64,000 bases of DNA from Euzebya pacifica (GTDB lineage: Bacteria; Actinomycetota; Nitriliruptoria; Euzebyales; Euzebyaceae), in NCBI RefSeq assembly GCF_003344865.1, contig NZ_CP031165.1, positions 930,001-994,000 on the forward strand, written 5' to 3'. The notes beneath the pieces were generated by a model. The model saw nothing but the letters and a program-made list of their open reading frames with translations, searched no databases and was not told the DNA's origin. Of the stretch, positions 35,801 to 43,894 are shown piece after piece. Made by a program: the position numbers and the translations under genes. Position 1 is the first letter of the stretch, and each line of letters begins with the position of its first letter.

Positions 35801-38800
35801 GGACGGGGCATGGTTCGCCTACGACCGGATGAGCCTCGCCGGCATCGATGAGCTGATCGTCCGCGCGGCCTCGGCCGGCGGCGGCACCATCGAGCTGCGG
35901 GCCGACAGCCCCGACGGGGCCCTCATCGGCAGCGCCGAGGTTCCGGCGGGTGGCCTCAGCCGCTTCGTCGACGTCCACGTGCCGGTGGGCCCGACCGACC
36001 CGGGTGGCTCCTTCGCCCTCTATGTCGTCATGCCCGGTGACGGCACCCGCCAGGTCAACTTCATCGAGGCCGTCGGCCAGGGCGTGTCGGGCACCACGGT
36101 GCCTGCGGTGACCATCACCAGCCCCGAGCCGTACGCCGTGGTCGACGAGGTCGGCGACATCCAGCTGACCGCCGACGCCACCGACGCCGACAACGGCATC
36201 GCCAGCGTGGAGTTCCTCGTCGACGGCGTGTCCGTCGGCAGCGACGACACCGCCCCCTACGAGATCACCTGGACCCCCGCGACGGAGGACAGGTACCTCC
36301 TCGAGGCGGTGGCGACCAACCCCGACGGGGTGTCGACCACCTCCCGGGCCATCCAGGTCGACGTCGGTGACCTGCTCGCCGGCTGGGAGACCTTCAGCCA
36401 CGAGGCAGCCAGCGCCAACTTCGACCGACCCGACGCCGACACGTGGACCATCGACTCCGGTGGTGCCAACACCTGGCAGGGCACCGACGAGTACGGCGCG
36501 GTCTACCAGCCGGCCGCCGCACAGTGGACCCAGTGGACCGCGACGGTGCGGGTCGACAGCGTCGACATGCCCAACGCCAGCGCCAAGGCGGGCATCATCG
36601 TCCGCAACGACGTGACCGACCCGGGCAGCTCGCCGGGGTACGGGTTCCTCACCGCTCGTCAGGGCAACCCCTACGAGTGGCTGCGCGACAGCGACGGCAA
36701 CGGCTCGATCGACGCGGCCACGAACGGCGCGTCGTCCTCGGTGCCGGTCTGGTTGCGCCTCACCCGTGACGGCGACGACTACCAGGCCTGGTCCAGCAGC
36801 GACGGCACGACGTTCACCCCCATCGGTGGACCGGTTGCGCTGCCCAACGCGGCCGCGGTGCAGGACATCGGCCTGGCCGTGACCGCACACAGCACCACCG
36901 GCCGTGCCACCGCGACGTTCTCCAGCTTCTCCATCGAGGAGGGGGTGCCGACGGTCGAGGAACCCGAGCCGCTGCCCACCTGCCTGACCGGCAGCGTCGA
37001 CCAGTTCGACGGCACGGAGATCGACACCGGCGTCTGGACGACCGTCCGGGACGCCGACGGCCACCCGGTGAGTGTGTCCGACGGCATGCTCCACCTGCCG
37101 GTGACGGCTGGCGACATCAACGAGGACGGCGCGGGGCCGATCAGCTACGTCGGACGGCCTGCACCGGAAGGCCCCTGGGCGTTCACCGCGGCCCTCTCGC
37201 TGCCCCACACCCGTGAGTGGCAGCACGCCGGGCTGATGCTGCACAGCAGCGACGACGAGTACGTCAAGCTGGCCTACACCCGCAGCACCAACGGCAACCG
37301 GTTCCTCGAGTTCCAGACCGAGACCGGCGGAAGCCGCACCTGGCACGCCAACAACGTCGCGCTGGACCCTGCGCCGGACGCCGTCTGGTTCCGCATGGTC
37401 AGCGACGGCGCGGCGATCACCGCCGCCTACTCCACCGACGGCACCACGTGGATCGACCTGCCGGGTGCCGCACCCGTGAAGCCGGATGCCGACATCGGCA
37501 TGGTCGCCGCTGGCGACGTCACGGCCACCGAGGTTGTCGCGACGGTCGACTGGGCTGCGCTCGAGACCCCCTCCGATGACGACGTGATCGACCCCAACGA
37601 CGAGTTCGAGGGCGACGCCCTGGACACCTGTCGCTGGGCGGCCACCGTCCGCGGTGACGCCAACACCCTGGAGGTGGCCGACGGCCACCTGTCGATCACG
37701 ACCCAGCCGGGTGACATCAACGGCGGGGACAACCTGGACCCGCGCAACTTCGTCCTCCAGCACGCCCCCGAGGGCGACTGGGTGGCCACCACCCGCATGC
37801 GGGCCCCGCTGATGCACCAGTGGCAGCTGGCCGGCCTGATGGCCTACGGCGGAGACGACGACTACGTCAAGCTCGACGTGGTTGCCCGCAATGCCCCCGG
37901 CGCCCCGGTCGACCTGCAGACCGAGCTGGTCTCGGAGCAGGGTGGCAACTTCGGTGCCGGCGGCAACCGCCTGGTCGACACCGCCGAAACCGCCGAGTCG
38001 GGCTACTTCTACCTGCGCCTCACCAAGCAGGGTGACACCTACACCGGTGAGTGGAGCGACGGCGGCATCAGCTGGACGCCGATCGGCGAACCCGTCACCA
38101 ACAGCGCCGACCTGGACCGCATCGGCCTCCTGGCCATCGGCCCGGAACAGGTCGATCCCGTCGTGGTCGACTTCGACTGGTTCCACCTCGACACCGAGGT
38201 GGTGGGCGACACCACGCCGCCGGAGGTCCGGGCCAACCTGCTCGGCACCTTCGAGGGCGACGTCAGCGCCATCCCCGGCGAGACGATCGGTGGCAGCATC
38301 GAGCTGGTCGTGGGCGCTGACCAGACCACCTCCACGGCGACCCTCTCCGGCCTCGACGCCGGTGCGACCTACCAGGCGCACCTGCACGAGGGCGTCTGCG
38401 GCGAGATGGGTGCCCACTACATGGACGACCCCGACGGCGTGGAGGAGCCGCCCAACGAGCTGTGGTTGGTCGACAACCCCTCCGACCCACACGCCGGGTT
38501 CACCGCCAGCCCGGCGGGCCACGCCGTGGTCAGCGGTTCCGCACCGTGGGCAGCTGCGTCCAGCGCCCAGTCGGTGATGATCCATGGTGGTGACGCCGGC
38601 CTGATGATCGGTTGCGCCACGCTGGACACCAGCGCGGACGACGTGGACGTGGTCATCGAGGCCACCGACGACGACGGCACCGTTGCCCTCGTCGAGCACC
38701 GCCTCGACGGCGGCGACTGGACCGCCCACGAGGGCCCGATCACCGTCACCGCGGCGGGTTCGCACACCGTGGAGTACCGCGCCACCGATGACGCGGGCAA

Positions 38801-40406
38801 CACCTCCGAGGTGGGAACCGCCACCTTCACCATCACCCCGCCGCTCCCACCGCTGGAGCTGCAGGTCGACGTCGACCCGCAGGACCCCGACGGCCTGGAC
38901 GGCTGGTACATCAGCCCCGTGACCGTGACGGCCACGCCGAACGACGAGGCAGCCACCGTCGAGGTGGACCTCGACGGAACGGGCTGGACGACCGACGACG
39001 ACGGTGTCGTGGTCATCGCCAGCGAGGGGAACCACACGCTGGACCTGCGGGCCCGACGGGGCGAGGACCTCACCGAGGTGCAGTCCTTCACCTGCATGCT
39101 GGACCTGACCGCCCCGACCGTGGCCGTGGACGGCCTGGTCGACGGCGAGGAGGTCGAGGAGGACGATGCGACACCTGTCGGCTGGACCGCGTCCGACGAC
39201 GTGTCGGGTGTGGCCTCGGTGGTCGTGACCCTCGACGGTGACCCCGTCGTGGGCGAGGCCTTCGATGCCGGTGCCCTCGAGCCGGGCAGTCACGAGCTGA
39301 TCGTCGCGGCGTCCGATGTCGCGGGCCACACGACGGAGGAGACCGTCTCCTTCACCGTGCTCGAGTCCGACCCGAACCCCAACCCCAACCCCAACCCGAA
39401 TCCCAACCCGACCCCCACACCGACGCCGACCCCCGAGCCGACGCCGACGCCGACGCCGGAACCCGAGCCGGAGGTCGAGGTCGACCGCATCGAGGGCGAG
39501 AACCGGTTCGACACCGCCGCTCGGATCGCCGATCGGTTCGAACCCGGCGTCGAGCGCGTCTTCCTCGCGACAGGGTCCTCCTTCGCCGACGCGTTGGCGG
39601 CCGTGCCGATCGCCGGTGACCTGCGCTATCCCATCCTGCTGGTGGAGGTCGATGCCATCCCGGCTGCGACCGCCGCGCAGCTGACCAGGCTCGACCCCGG
39701 CCGCATCACCATCCTCGGAGGCACCGCCGTGATCGGCGCCGACGTCGAGGCGATGGCCGCGGACTACACCGACGGGCCGGTGGATCGCATCGCCGGTGCG
39801 AACCGTTACGAAACCGCGGCCGCGCTCGTGGAGGAGTTCATGGGCTCCACGTCGTTCGCCCAGGACGGTGACGTCGTGGCCTACATCGCCACGGGCGACT
39901 CCTTCGCCGACTCCCTGTCCCTCGGTCCGGTGGCCGTCGTGACCGGTGGACCCCTGCTGCTCGTGCAGCAGGACGCCGTGCCGGACGCCACCGCGGCGGC
40001 GCTCGCGTCGTTGTCGCCGGACCGGATCGTCATCGTCGGGGGTGAGGCCGTCGTCTCCGCTGGCGTCGCCGAGGCCCTGACGGCCTTCACCGATGGACCG
40101 GTCGACCGCTGGGCCGGCCCCAACCGGTACGCCACCGCGGCGGCCGTGTCGAGCCAGGGTTTCCCCGGTGCGACGTCGACGGTCTACATGGCCACGGGTT
40201 CGGACTACCCCGACGCCCTGGCCGGCGGGGTCGCTGCCGGCATGGACCACGCTCCCTTGCTCGTGGTCCAGCAGGACTGCGTCCCGGCGGAGGTGCTGGC
40301 CGAGATCGAGCGGTTGGGCGCGACGAACGTCGTCGTGCTCGGCGGCCCGAATGCGGTGAGTGACGCCGCAGCAGCGCTCACCCCGTGTTCGGAGGACGCT
40401 GGCTGA
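32886..40406 (+). CDS. Giant secreted ThuA / sugar dehydrogenase / CWB2 protein
   Basis: A 2506-residue exported protein. In order: signal peptide (1-32); ThuA-like glutamine-amidotransferase-fold domain (about 42-270); glucose/sorbosone dehydrogenase beta-propeller (about 275-745, with GLLGIALDPDFDSNGHLFVYY cut around residue 340 and MGFRNPFRF); a PKD domain (745-830); a CBM6-like module (945-1060); an Ig-like domain (1075-1160); three DUF1349/LamG-like modules (about 1167-1355, 1369-1558, 1569-1772); a segment reminiscent of Cu/Zn superoxide dismutase or CHRD folds (AHLHEGVCGEMGAHYM, about 1782-1913); three Ig-like domains; an NPNP/TPTP linker; and three CWB2 repeats (2199-2506) for wall attachment. 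ThuA-GSDH pairs are a known combination in saccharide catabolism. It lies just downstream of the sugar-uptake operon. AAGGAG lies 11 bases before the ATG. Confidence 0.88.
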   Translation: MKDTPARISRWLTRWGAVVALLLVPAVAATAQTGGPYEVADPVANVLVFTETTQFRHTEAIDQGTPVLRQALADADITTVHTEDSSIFNDVDLATFDALLMFQTSGDPWTADEKAALERYQQAGGGIVAVHNATDMRGNYAWWDDMIGALMPGHAATGSSPGLPGTVLVEDGTHPSTEHLPTRWDRADEWYNYSANVRGEAHVLATMDESTYDPGGNAMGYDHPISWCRMYDGGRAWMTGMGHFGAHYTDEPFLVDHILGGVEWAAGLVEGDCGGTDWSEFERVTLDSNTSAPFAMDVASDGRVFFTELVRGQIRIHDPETQTTSTALTLDVYSGGEDGLLGIALDPDFDSNGHLFVYYSPDTADNSDPANFVSLLSRFTVEGNGIDPASEVVVMEVPASRLPDEPGHTGGGLRFGPDGDLYLSVGDDVNPHSEPSGGYAPLHESSSNLWDARATSANTNDLRGKLLRIHPEPDGSYTVPAGNLVDSDWAQALSPADLEKVRPEIYAMGFRNPFRFFVDPVTGDIGLADYSPDNNSDAPATRGPAGIAEWNWITEPGFYGWPLCMGANEPFRDVDYLTSPATVGDFFDCDAPINDSIHNTGVEALPPARPADVFYGYQRASDQGSGLNQGGGLAPMGGPVYDFDETLDSDTKFPSSYDGKAFFYEWSRNRMFNFLLADEATTEAFVPGEAVEKVTPFLPQTQFLAPIDSVFGPDGSLYVLDWGGGFGRDNPNSGLHRIDYISGSRSPIARISASPTDGQAPLEVTFSATESTDPEGEALTVEWDVDGDGTIDQTGETITHTYETAGVYDARLVVTDPHGKTGTAIQPITVGNTRPVVTVDTPADGAFFDFGTEVSWAITATDVEDDPVDPNEVIVQPALGHDYHAHPTTEFTGLTGSVQTSLGGHAPDENIFFVLDARYSDHGGDGVQSLTGSDTVLVYPRLREAEFRQSDEGMTVVAARDVAGHGDALSGEDGAWFAYDRMSLAGIDELIVRAASAGGGTIELRADSPDGALIGSAEVPAGGLSRFVDVHVPVGPTDPGGSFALYVVMPGDGTRQVNFIEAVGQGVSGTTVPAVTITSPEPYAVVDEVGDIQLTADATDADNGIASVEFLVDGVSVGSDDTAPYEITWTPATEDRYLLEAVATNPDGVSTTSRAIQVDVGDLLAGWETFSHEAASANFDRPDADTWTIDSGGANTWQGTDEYGAVYQPAAAQWTQWTATVRVDSVDMPNASAKAGIIVRNDVTDPGSSPGYGFLTARQGNPYEWLRDSDGNGSIDAATNGASSSVPVWLRLTRDGDDYQAWSSSDGTTFTPIGGPVALPNAAAVQDIGLAVTAHSTTGRATATFSSFSIEEGVPTVEEPEPLPTCLTGSVDQFDGTEIDTGVWTTVRDADGHPVSVSDGMLHLPVTAGDINEDGAGPISYVGRPAPEGPWAFTAALSLPHTREWQHAGLMLHSSDDEYVKLAYTRSTNGNRFLEFQTETGGSRTWHANNVALDPAPDAVWFRMVSDGAAITAAYSTDGTTWIDLPGAAPVKPDADIGMVAAGDVTATEVVATVDWAALETPSDDDVIDPNDEFEGDALDTCRWAATVRGDANTLEVADGHLSITTQPGDINGGDNLDPRNFVLQHAPEGDWVATTRMRAPLMHQWQLAGLMAYGGDDDYVKLDVVARNAPGAPVDLQTELVSEQGGNFGAGGNRLVDTAETAESGYFYLRLTKQGDTYTGEWSDGGISWTPIGEPVTNSADLDRIGLLAIGPEQVDPVVVDFDWFHLDTEVVGDTTPPEVRANLLGTFEGDVSAIPGETIGGSIELVVGADQTTSTATLSGLDAGATYQAHLHEGVCGEMGAHYMDDPDGVEEPPNELWLVDNPSDPHAGFTASPAGHAVVSGSAPWAAASSAQSVMIHGGDAGLMIGCATLDTSADDVDVVIEATDDDGTVALVEHRLDGGDWTAHEGPITVTAAGSHTVEYRATDDAGNTSEVGTATFTITPPLPPLELQVDVDPQDPDGLDGWYISPVTVTATPNDEAATVEVDLDGTGWTTDDDGVVVIASEGNHTLDLRARRGEDLTEVQSFTCMLDLTAPTVAVDGLVDGEEVEEDDATPVGWTASDDVSGVASVVVTLDGDPVVGEAFDAGALEPGSHELIVAASDVAGHTTEETVSFTVLESDPNPNPNPNPNPNPTPTPTPTPEPTPTPTPEPEPEVEVDRIEGENRFDTAARIADRFEPGVERVFLATGSSFADALAAVPIAGDLRYPILLVEVDAIPAATAAQLTRLDPGRITILGGTAVIGADVEAMAADYTDGPVDRIAGANRYETAAALVEEFMGSTSFAQDGDVVAYIATGDSFADSLSLGPVAVVTGGPLLLVQQDAVPDATAAALASLSPDRIVIVGGEAVVSAGVAEALTAFTDGPVDRWAGPNRYATAAAVSSQGFPGATSTVYMATGSDYPDALAGGVAAGMDHAPLLVVQQDCVPAEVLAEIERLGATNVVVLGGPNAVSDAAAALTPCSEDAG

Positions 40407-40486
40407 TCGTCCGCCAAGCAGGTGCCCGTCGTCCTCAGGGACGGCGGGCACTTCGCCGTTCCGGCCGATGTGTCCGCGCGGCTGCC

Positions 40487-40522
40487 GTCCCGGCGACCGT
40501 CCCGGCGACCGTCCCGGCGGCC
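40487..40522. repeat. 12-bp tandem repeat
   Basis: Two identical GTCCCGGCGACC units (40487-40498, 40499-40510) and one variant GTCCCGGCGGCC (40511-40522) directly precede the left palindrome module of the DUF559 gene. Confidence 0.75.
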
Positions 40523-40528
40523 GGAGTT

Positions 40529-40635
40529 GTGCAGCTCGGCCGGCGGGCTGGCTGACCTGCGCACATCCCCGGCAGGCTCGTGCAGGTCGGCCGGGTGACC
40601 GGCTGACCTGCACATCGCCGGGGGAGGGGGAGGGG
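40529..40635 (+). repeat. Left repeat module: two palindromes and a G-run
   Basis: Palindrome a (40529-40564) and palindrome b (40580-40613) are separated by 15 bp. In b the arms GTGCAGGTCGGCCGG and CCGGCTGACCTGCAC pair at all positions but one G-T. A G-run of the form GGGGGAGGGGGAGGGG follows (40620-40635). A second module of the same composition, order and orientation lies on the other side of the gene at 41858-41967. This accounts for most of the 298-bp gap after the giant protein gene; nothing else is seen there. Confidence 0.7.
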
Positions 40636-40704
40636 CCACACACGCGCCTCGGGTTGTCCACGAGCGGGGCCGAGGTCGTCGACGGGTGACCCCAGCCGGA
40701 GGAC

Positions 40705-41811
40705 ATGGTGGTGGACATGGACGTCCCACAGGCCGCCGACGGCGGAACCCCGGACCCCGCACGGGTCGATCCGGCGCTCCTTGATCGGCTGGCTGCACGG
40801 CAGGCCGGCCACCTCGCGGTGTGGCAGCTCGTCATGCTCGGCGTCGCACGTTCCTCGGTCACCGAGCTGGTCAGCCGGCGGGGCTGGACGCGTGTCCATC
40901 GCGGCGTCCTCCGCGTGCTGGGCGGACGGGCGGACGACATGGGGCAGCTGTGGGCGGGCCTGCTCTGCGTGGCTGGCGTCGGCGGTCCCGAACGGGCCAC
41001 GTCCCGCCTGCTGGAGGGAGGGGATCGGGTCGCAGCCCTCGCAGCGGCGGTGTCCGACGTGGCGGTCGTGACCGGATTCTCGGCGGGGTGGCTGATGGGT
41101 ATTCGGGACAACCCGCCTGCGGTTCCCCAGCTGCTCGTCGAGCGGGAGACCCAGGTCCGCGGCCGCCCCGTGCGGGTGGTCCGCAGCCGACGAGCGTCCG
41201 ACGACCTCCGCTGGATCGACGGCGTGCCGTGTGCCCTCCCTCACCGGGTCCTGTGGGACATGGCCTGGATCGCCCGCCGAACGGGACGGGCCGAGGTCAA
41301 CGTGGCTGATGCGGCCGTTCACCTGGACCGGCTCCGGGTGCTGTCGATGGACGAGTTCCTCGGCGCCGTGGCGGATCCCCTCTCCTTCGGGCTTCCGCGG
41401 CGCGTCCCCCGGGCGATGGTCCGGGCGGCCGACCGAGTGCGGCCAGGGTTCTCCCATTCCGAGACCGAGGCCCGTGGACGCGCGATCATCCGGGAAGTCC
41501 TTGCCGAGCTCGGCCTGGACGCAACCACACGTCCCTACCTCCTGCGCGACGGGGCGGGCGCGATGGTGGGCGAGATGGACGTGGCGGTCATCGACGTGCA
41601 GTGGGGGCTGGAGGTGGACGGTCCGCACCACGACGCACCGTCGGTGGCCCGGCGAGACCGCCGACGCGACGAGCAGGTGCGGGGTGTGGACGGGTGGGAG
41701 GTCACCCGGTATCACCACACCCTCGTGGAGGAGGAGGCGACGTTCCGGGGCCGCGTCCGGACCGATGCGCTGGACATGCTCACCCGTCGCGGCTGGTCGC
41801 GGGCCGCGTAG
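40705..41811 (+). CDS. AbiEi-like winged-helix / DUF559 (Vsr-fold) protein
   Basis: A 368-residue protein with two parts. Residues about 20-110 resemble the winged-helix domain of AbiEi-type antitoxins and related regulators (WQLVMLGVARSSVTELVSRR, then GWTRVHRGVLRVLG). Residues about 255-365 look like DUF559, a Vsr-like endonuclease fold: FSHSETEARGRAIIREVL, an Asp in MVGEMDVAVIDVQWGLEVDG, then RRDRRRDEQVRGVDGWEVTRY. The E...D...ExD pattern suggests an intact nuclease site. No AbiEii toxin gene is adjacent, so an ordinary toxin-antitoxin pair is unlikely. The start may be ATG 40705 or GTG 40708/40711, as GGAGG at 40698 is too close to the first. Both flanks carry matching repeat modules, suggesting a self-associated or mobile unit. 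Confidence 0.72.
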   Translation: MVVDMDVPQAADGGTPDPARVDPALLDRLAARQAGHLAVWQLVMLGVARSSVTELVSRRGWTRVHRGVLRVLGGRADDMGQLWAGLLCVAGVGGPERATSRLLEGGDRVAALAAAVSDVAVVTGFSAGWLMGIRDNPPAVPQLLVERETQVRGRPVRVVRSRRASDDLRWIDGVPCALPHRVLWDMAWIARRTGRAEVNVADAAVHLDRLRVLSMDEFLGAVADPLSFGLPRRVPRAMVRAADRVRPGFSHSETEARGRAIIREVLAELGLDATTRPYLLRDGAGAMVGEMDVAVIDVQWGLEVDGPHHDAPSVARRDRRRDEQVRGVDGWEVTRYHHTLVEEEATFRGRVRTDALDMLTRRGWSRAA

Positions 41812-41857
41812 TCGACCTGGAGCTCGTCGTCGAGGCCCCCGCCGCGCCGACCGAGAT

Positions 41858-41967
41858 GTGCACTTCAGCCGATGGGCCGGTCGAGCTGCACCACAGCTCG
41901 GCCAGGCTGGTCAGGTCAACCGACGGGCCGGCCAACCTGCACAACTCGCTGGAGGAGGGGGAGGGGG
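41858..41967 (+). repeat. Right repeat module: two palindromes and a G-run
   Basis: Palindrome c (41858-41891) and palindrome d (41909-41942), each 34 bp, are separated by 17 bp and followed by GGAGGAGGGGGAGGGGG (41951-41967). Copies c and d each match palindrome b at about 24 of 34 bases, conserving the GTGCA/CTGCAC ends and the CCG-GGCCGG middle, but have lost arm symmetry. A second G-run lies at 41975-41987. The rest of the gap to 42012 holds nothing else. Confidence 0.65.
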
Positions 41968-42012
41968 ACGCGCCGGAGGGGGAGGGGCGACTCCGCTGGA
42001 GAGGGGGTGGGG

Positions 42013-42969
42013 TTACGCCTCGGCGGCGAGGTCGCCCGGGGGCGAGGCCGGTTCGGCGTCGACGACCGGCGGCACCACGCGGAGGGTGCGGGTGCTGCGT
42101 TCGGGCAGGGGATGCACGTCCTCCAGCGGTTCGGGCCGGTTGAGCGTGCGATCGGAGAGGTGCCCGACGACCGTCCGCATGACCTCACCGGACAGCAGCA
42201 GCGACAGGTGGCCGAGGTCGTCGACCTTGACGTTGTGGGCGCGCAGCGCAGGGTGGACGAGCTTGGCGCTGACGCCGGGCACGATCAGCATGTCGAGGTC
42301 GGAGTAGACGGCGATCCACCGGACGTCGCTCGGACGGGCGGTCTCCTCGAGCTTGCGCATCAGGGTGTGGCCGGGACGCATCTGCGGGCCGGACGAACCC
42401 GGCGCCAGGTAGGCCGCGTAGGTCCCGCGGTGCGGGGAACCCAGCGTGATCACGGTGTCGACCGTGTCGTGCCCGCCGAGCTGCTGCACGTAGTACCGCG
42501 ACACGACCCCGCCCATGGAGTGGCCGACGATCATGACCTTGTCCGCACCCGAGATGGAACGGACCCGGTCGACCTCGGCGGCCAGCATGCCGGCGATCTC
42601 GGGGATGTCGTAGGTCAGCGGGTTGTAGTCGAAGGCGTGGATGTGGCGGAATCCCGCCTTGCGCAGGACCCGGTTGATCCCGAGGAACGCCGAGCGGTTG
42701 TGGATCCAGCCGTGCACGAGGATGATCGGCATGTTCGCCGTCTCGCTGTCGGTCACGGCGTCGGGCGCGTCCTGCCCCAGCGGGGTGCTCCGACGGTTGG
42801 CGTCGCGTGCCATCCCCATCGGGTAGGCCGCCGCGTGGACCGCGGTCAGCGCGAGCTCACGAACCGTGCCGATGTAGGTACCCGGGCGCAGGAGGCTCCT
42901 GAGGGCGACCGCCGCCTGCCGACGCAGGTGGGACAGGTCGTCGTACTCGGCTTCCACGCTTGGGTTCAA
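42013..42969 (-). CDS. Alpha/beta-hydrolase, lipase-like
   Basis: A 318-residue serine hydrolase of the triacylglycerol-lipase/esterase type. The fold starts at NMPIILVHGWIHNRSAF (oxyanion loop HGW), the nucleophile elbow is VGHSMGGVVSRYYV, LGSPHRGTYAAY follows, and the expected acid and His are in YSDLDMLIVP and LGHLSLLLS near the end. The fold core suggests a cytoplasmic or unconventional location, as no clear signal peptide is seen. The start is uncertain: the TTG at 42969 has GGAG seven bases upstream, whereas a TTG at 43047 would add 26 polar residues without a ribosome binding site. Confidence 0.8.
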   Translation of the reverse strand: MNPSVEAEYDDLSHLRRQAAVALRSLLRPGTYIGTVRELALTAVHAAAYPMGMARDANRRSTPLGQDAPDAVTDSETANMPIILVHGWIHNRSAFLGINRVLRKAGFRHIHAFDYNPLTYDIPEIAGMLAAEVDRVRSISGADKVMIVGHSMGGVVSRYYVQQLGGHDTVDTVITLGSPHRGTYAAYLAPGSSGPQMRPGHTLMRKLEETARPSDVRWIAVYSDLDMLIVPGVSAKLVHPALRAHNVKVDDLGHLSLLLSGEVMRTVVGHLSDRTLNRPEPLEDVHPLPERSTRTLRVVPPVVDAEPASPPGDLAAEA

Positions 42970-43147
42970 CTGCGGGCTCCGGCTCTCGTTGTTCGGTTGT
43001 TGCTCACGGACGGCACGAGGTGAGTGGCTGTCAGTGTGCCCGTACAACGTCGAACCAAAGCGCGTCTACGCCCCGATTCGCAAATCGTAAGGACAAAACG
43101 CCTCGATGTGACTAGACCCTGGTCGGCGAGGTTGCGGTGGTCGGCCG

Positions 43148-43720
43148 TCAGTCGCACCCGGGGGCGACGTCGCTGTCGGTCGGGGTCAGCGAGTCGCCGG
43201 GCGTGGGATCGACGTAGAGGTCGCCGTCGACCGCCGATGCCCCTGCCCGGACGAGGGAGTCCCCGGTCCCGCCGACCCGCCGTCCCTGCAGGGTCCAGAC
43301 CGTCCCGTCGGGCGACTCGATCCGCCGCGACGTGCCGCAGTACCTGGCCCCCTCGGGTGGGTCGACGAACGCGGCCAGCACCCCGCCGCCCCGGACCACG
43401 AGCACCGTCGTGCCGGTCACGTCCAGGACCGCGTCCCCGCGCGGGTCGACCTGGTCCAGCGACCCCACGTTGACGAAGGGTTCCTCCGGTCGTGCCGACC
43501 CGCCGATCACGGCGGGGATGACCACCGCGAGGATCAGCAGCCCCGCGACGACCGCAGCGACGGGCCAGTGCAGCCCCATGCGTTCGCGCAGGACGATCTT
43601 GCGGGCGCGCTTGGCGGCGCGGGGCGGCAGGTAGCCCCCCGGGCCGAAGTCCGGCTGGTCCGTGGGTGGGCTCGCGGCCGACCCGTCGGGGGCGGTCTGG
43701 TCGGTGGGACGGTCGCTCAT
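43148..43720 (-). CDS. Single-pass membrane protein of unknown function
   Basis: Not recognised. The 190-residue product has a cytoplasmic Pro/Asp/Gln-rich N-terminus with a basic patch (RAAKRARKIVLRERMG), one membrane helix at about 52-74 (PVAAVVAGLLILAVVIPAVI) and an external domain of about 115 residues with the loop ARYCGTSRRIESPDGTVW and a terminal Cys-Asp, so only two external cysteines that could pair. It lies upstream of the lipase in the same direction with an intervening 178 bp, and diverges from sucCD. The ATG has only a weak CGGAG close upstream. Confidence 0.6.
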   Translation of the reverse strand: MSDRPTDQTAPDGSAASPPTDQPDFGPGGYLPPRAAKRARKIVLRERMGLHWPVAAVVAGLLILAVVIPAVIGGSARPEEPFVNVGSLDQVDPRGDAVLDVTGTTVLVVRGGGVLAAFVDPPEGARYCGTSRRIESPDGTVWTLQGRRVGGTGDSLVRAGASAVDGDLYVDPTPGDSLTPTDSDVAPGCD

Positions 43721-43779
43721 GGCTCCGTGAAGTGTGCCGGGTCACCCGCCTCGGTTCAGGTCGGCCGGTCCCCGTGGGC

Positions 43780-43785
43780 TATTCT
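43780..43785 (+). promoter_or_regulatory. -10 element (TATTCT) upstream of sucCD
   Basis: TATTCT is the best -10 candidate in the 174-bp gap between the divergent membrane-protein and sucC genes; TTCAGG 19 bp before it is a weak -35. The leader would be about 103 nt and is rich in GGCCGG palindromes. Confidence 0.35.
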
Positions 43786-43894
43786 CGCGGCCGGCCGGCC
43801 TGTTCGGGTCGGTGAGGGCCGTCCGACTCCGGGCTGCCCTCCGGCCCCTCGACGCGGCCCCCTCCGACTGACAAGACTCCCGAGAGGAGTAGAC

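Noticed and set aside
35121-41111. A 1996-codon open frame on the minus strand
   Set aside because: It is antisense to the giant ThuA/CWB2 gene and the DUF559 gene, Arg/Val/Gly-rich without any domain, and arises because GC-rich third positions suppress stop codons on the other strand.
40705-41811. A type IV (AbiE) toxin-antitoxin system
   Set aside because: Only the AbiEi-like winged helix is seen; the AbiEii nucleotidyltransferase toxin is missing on both sides, and the C-terminus is a DUF559 nuclease-like domain.
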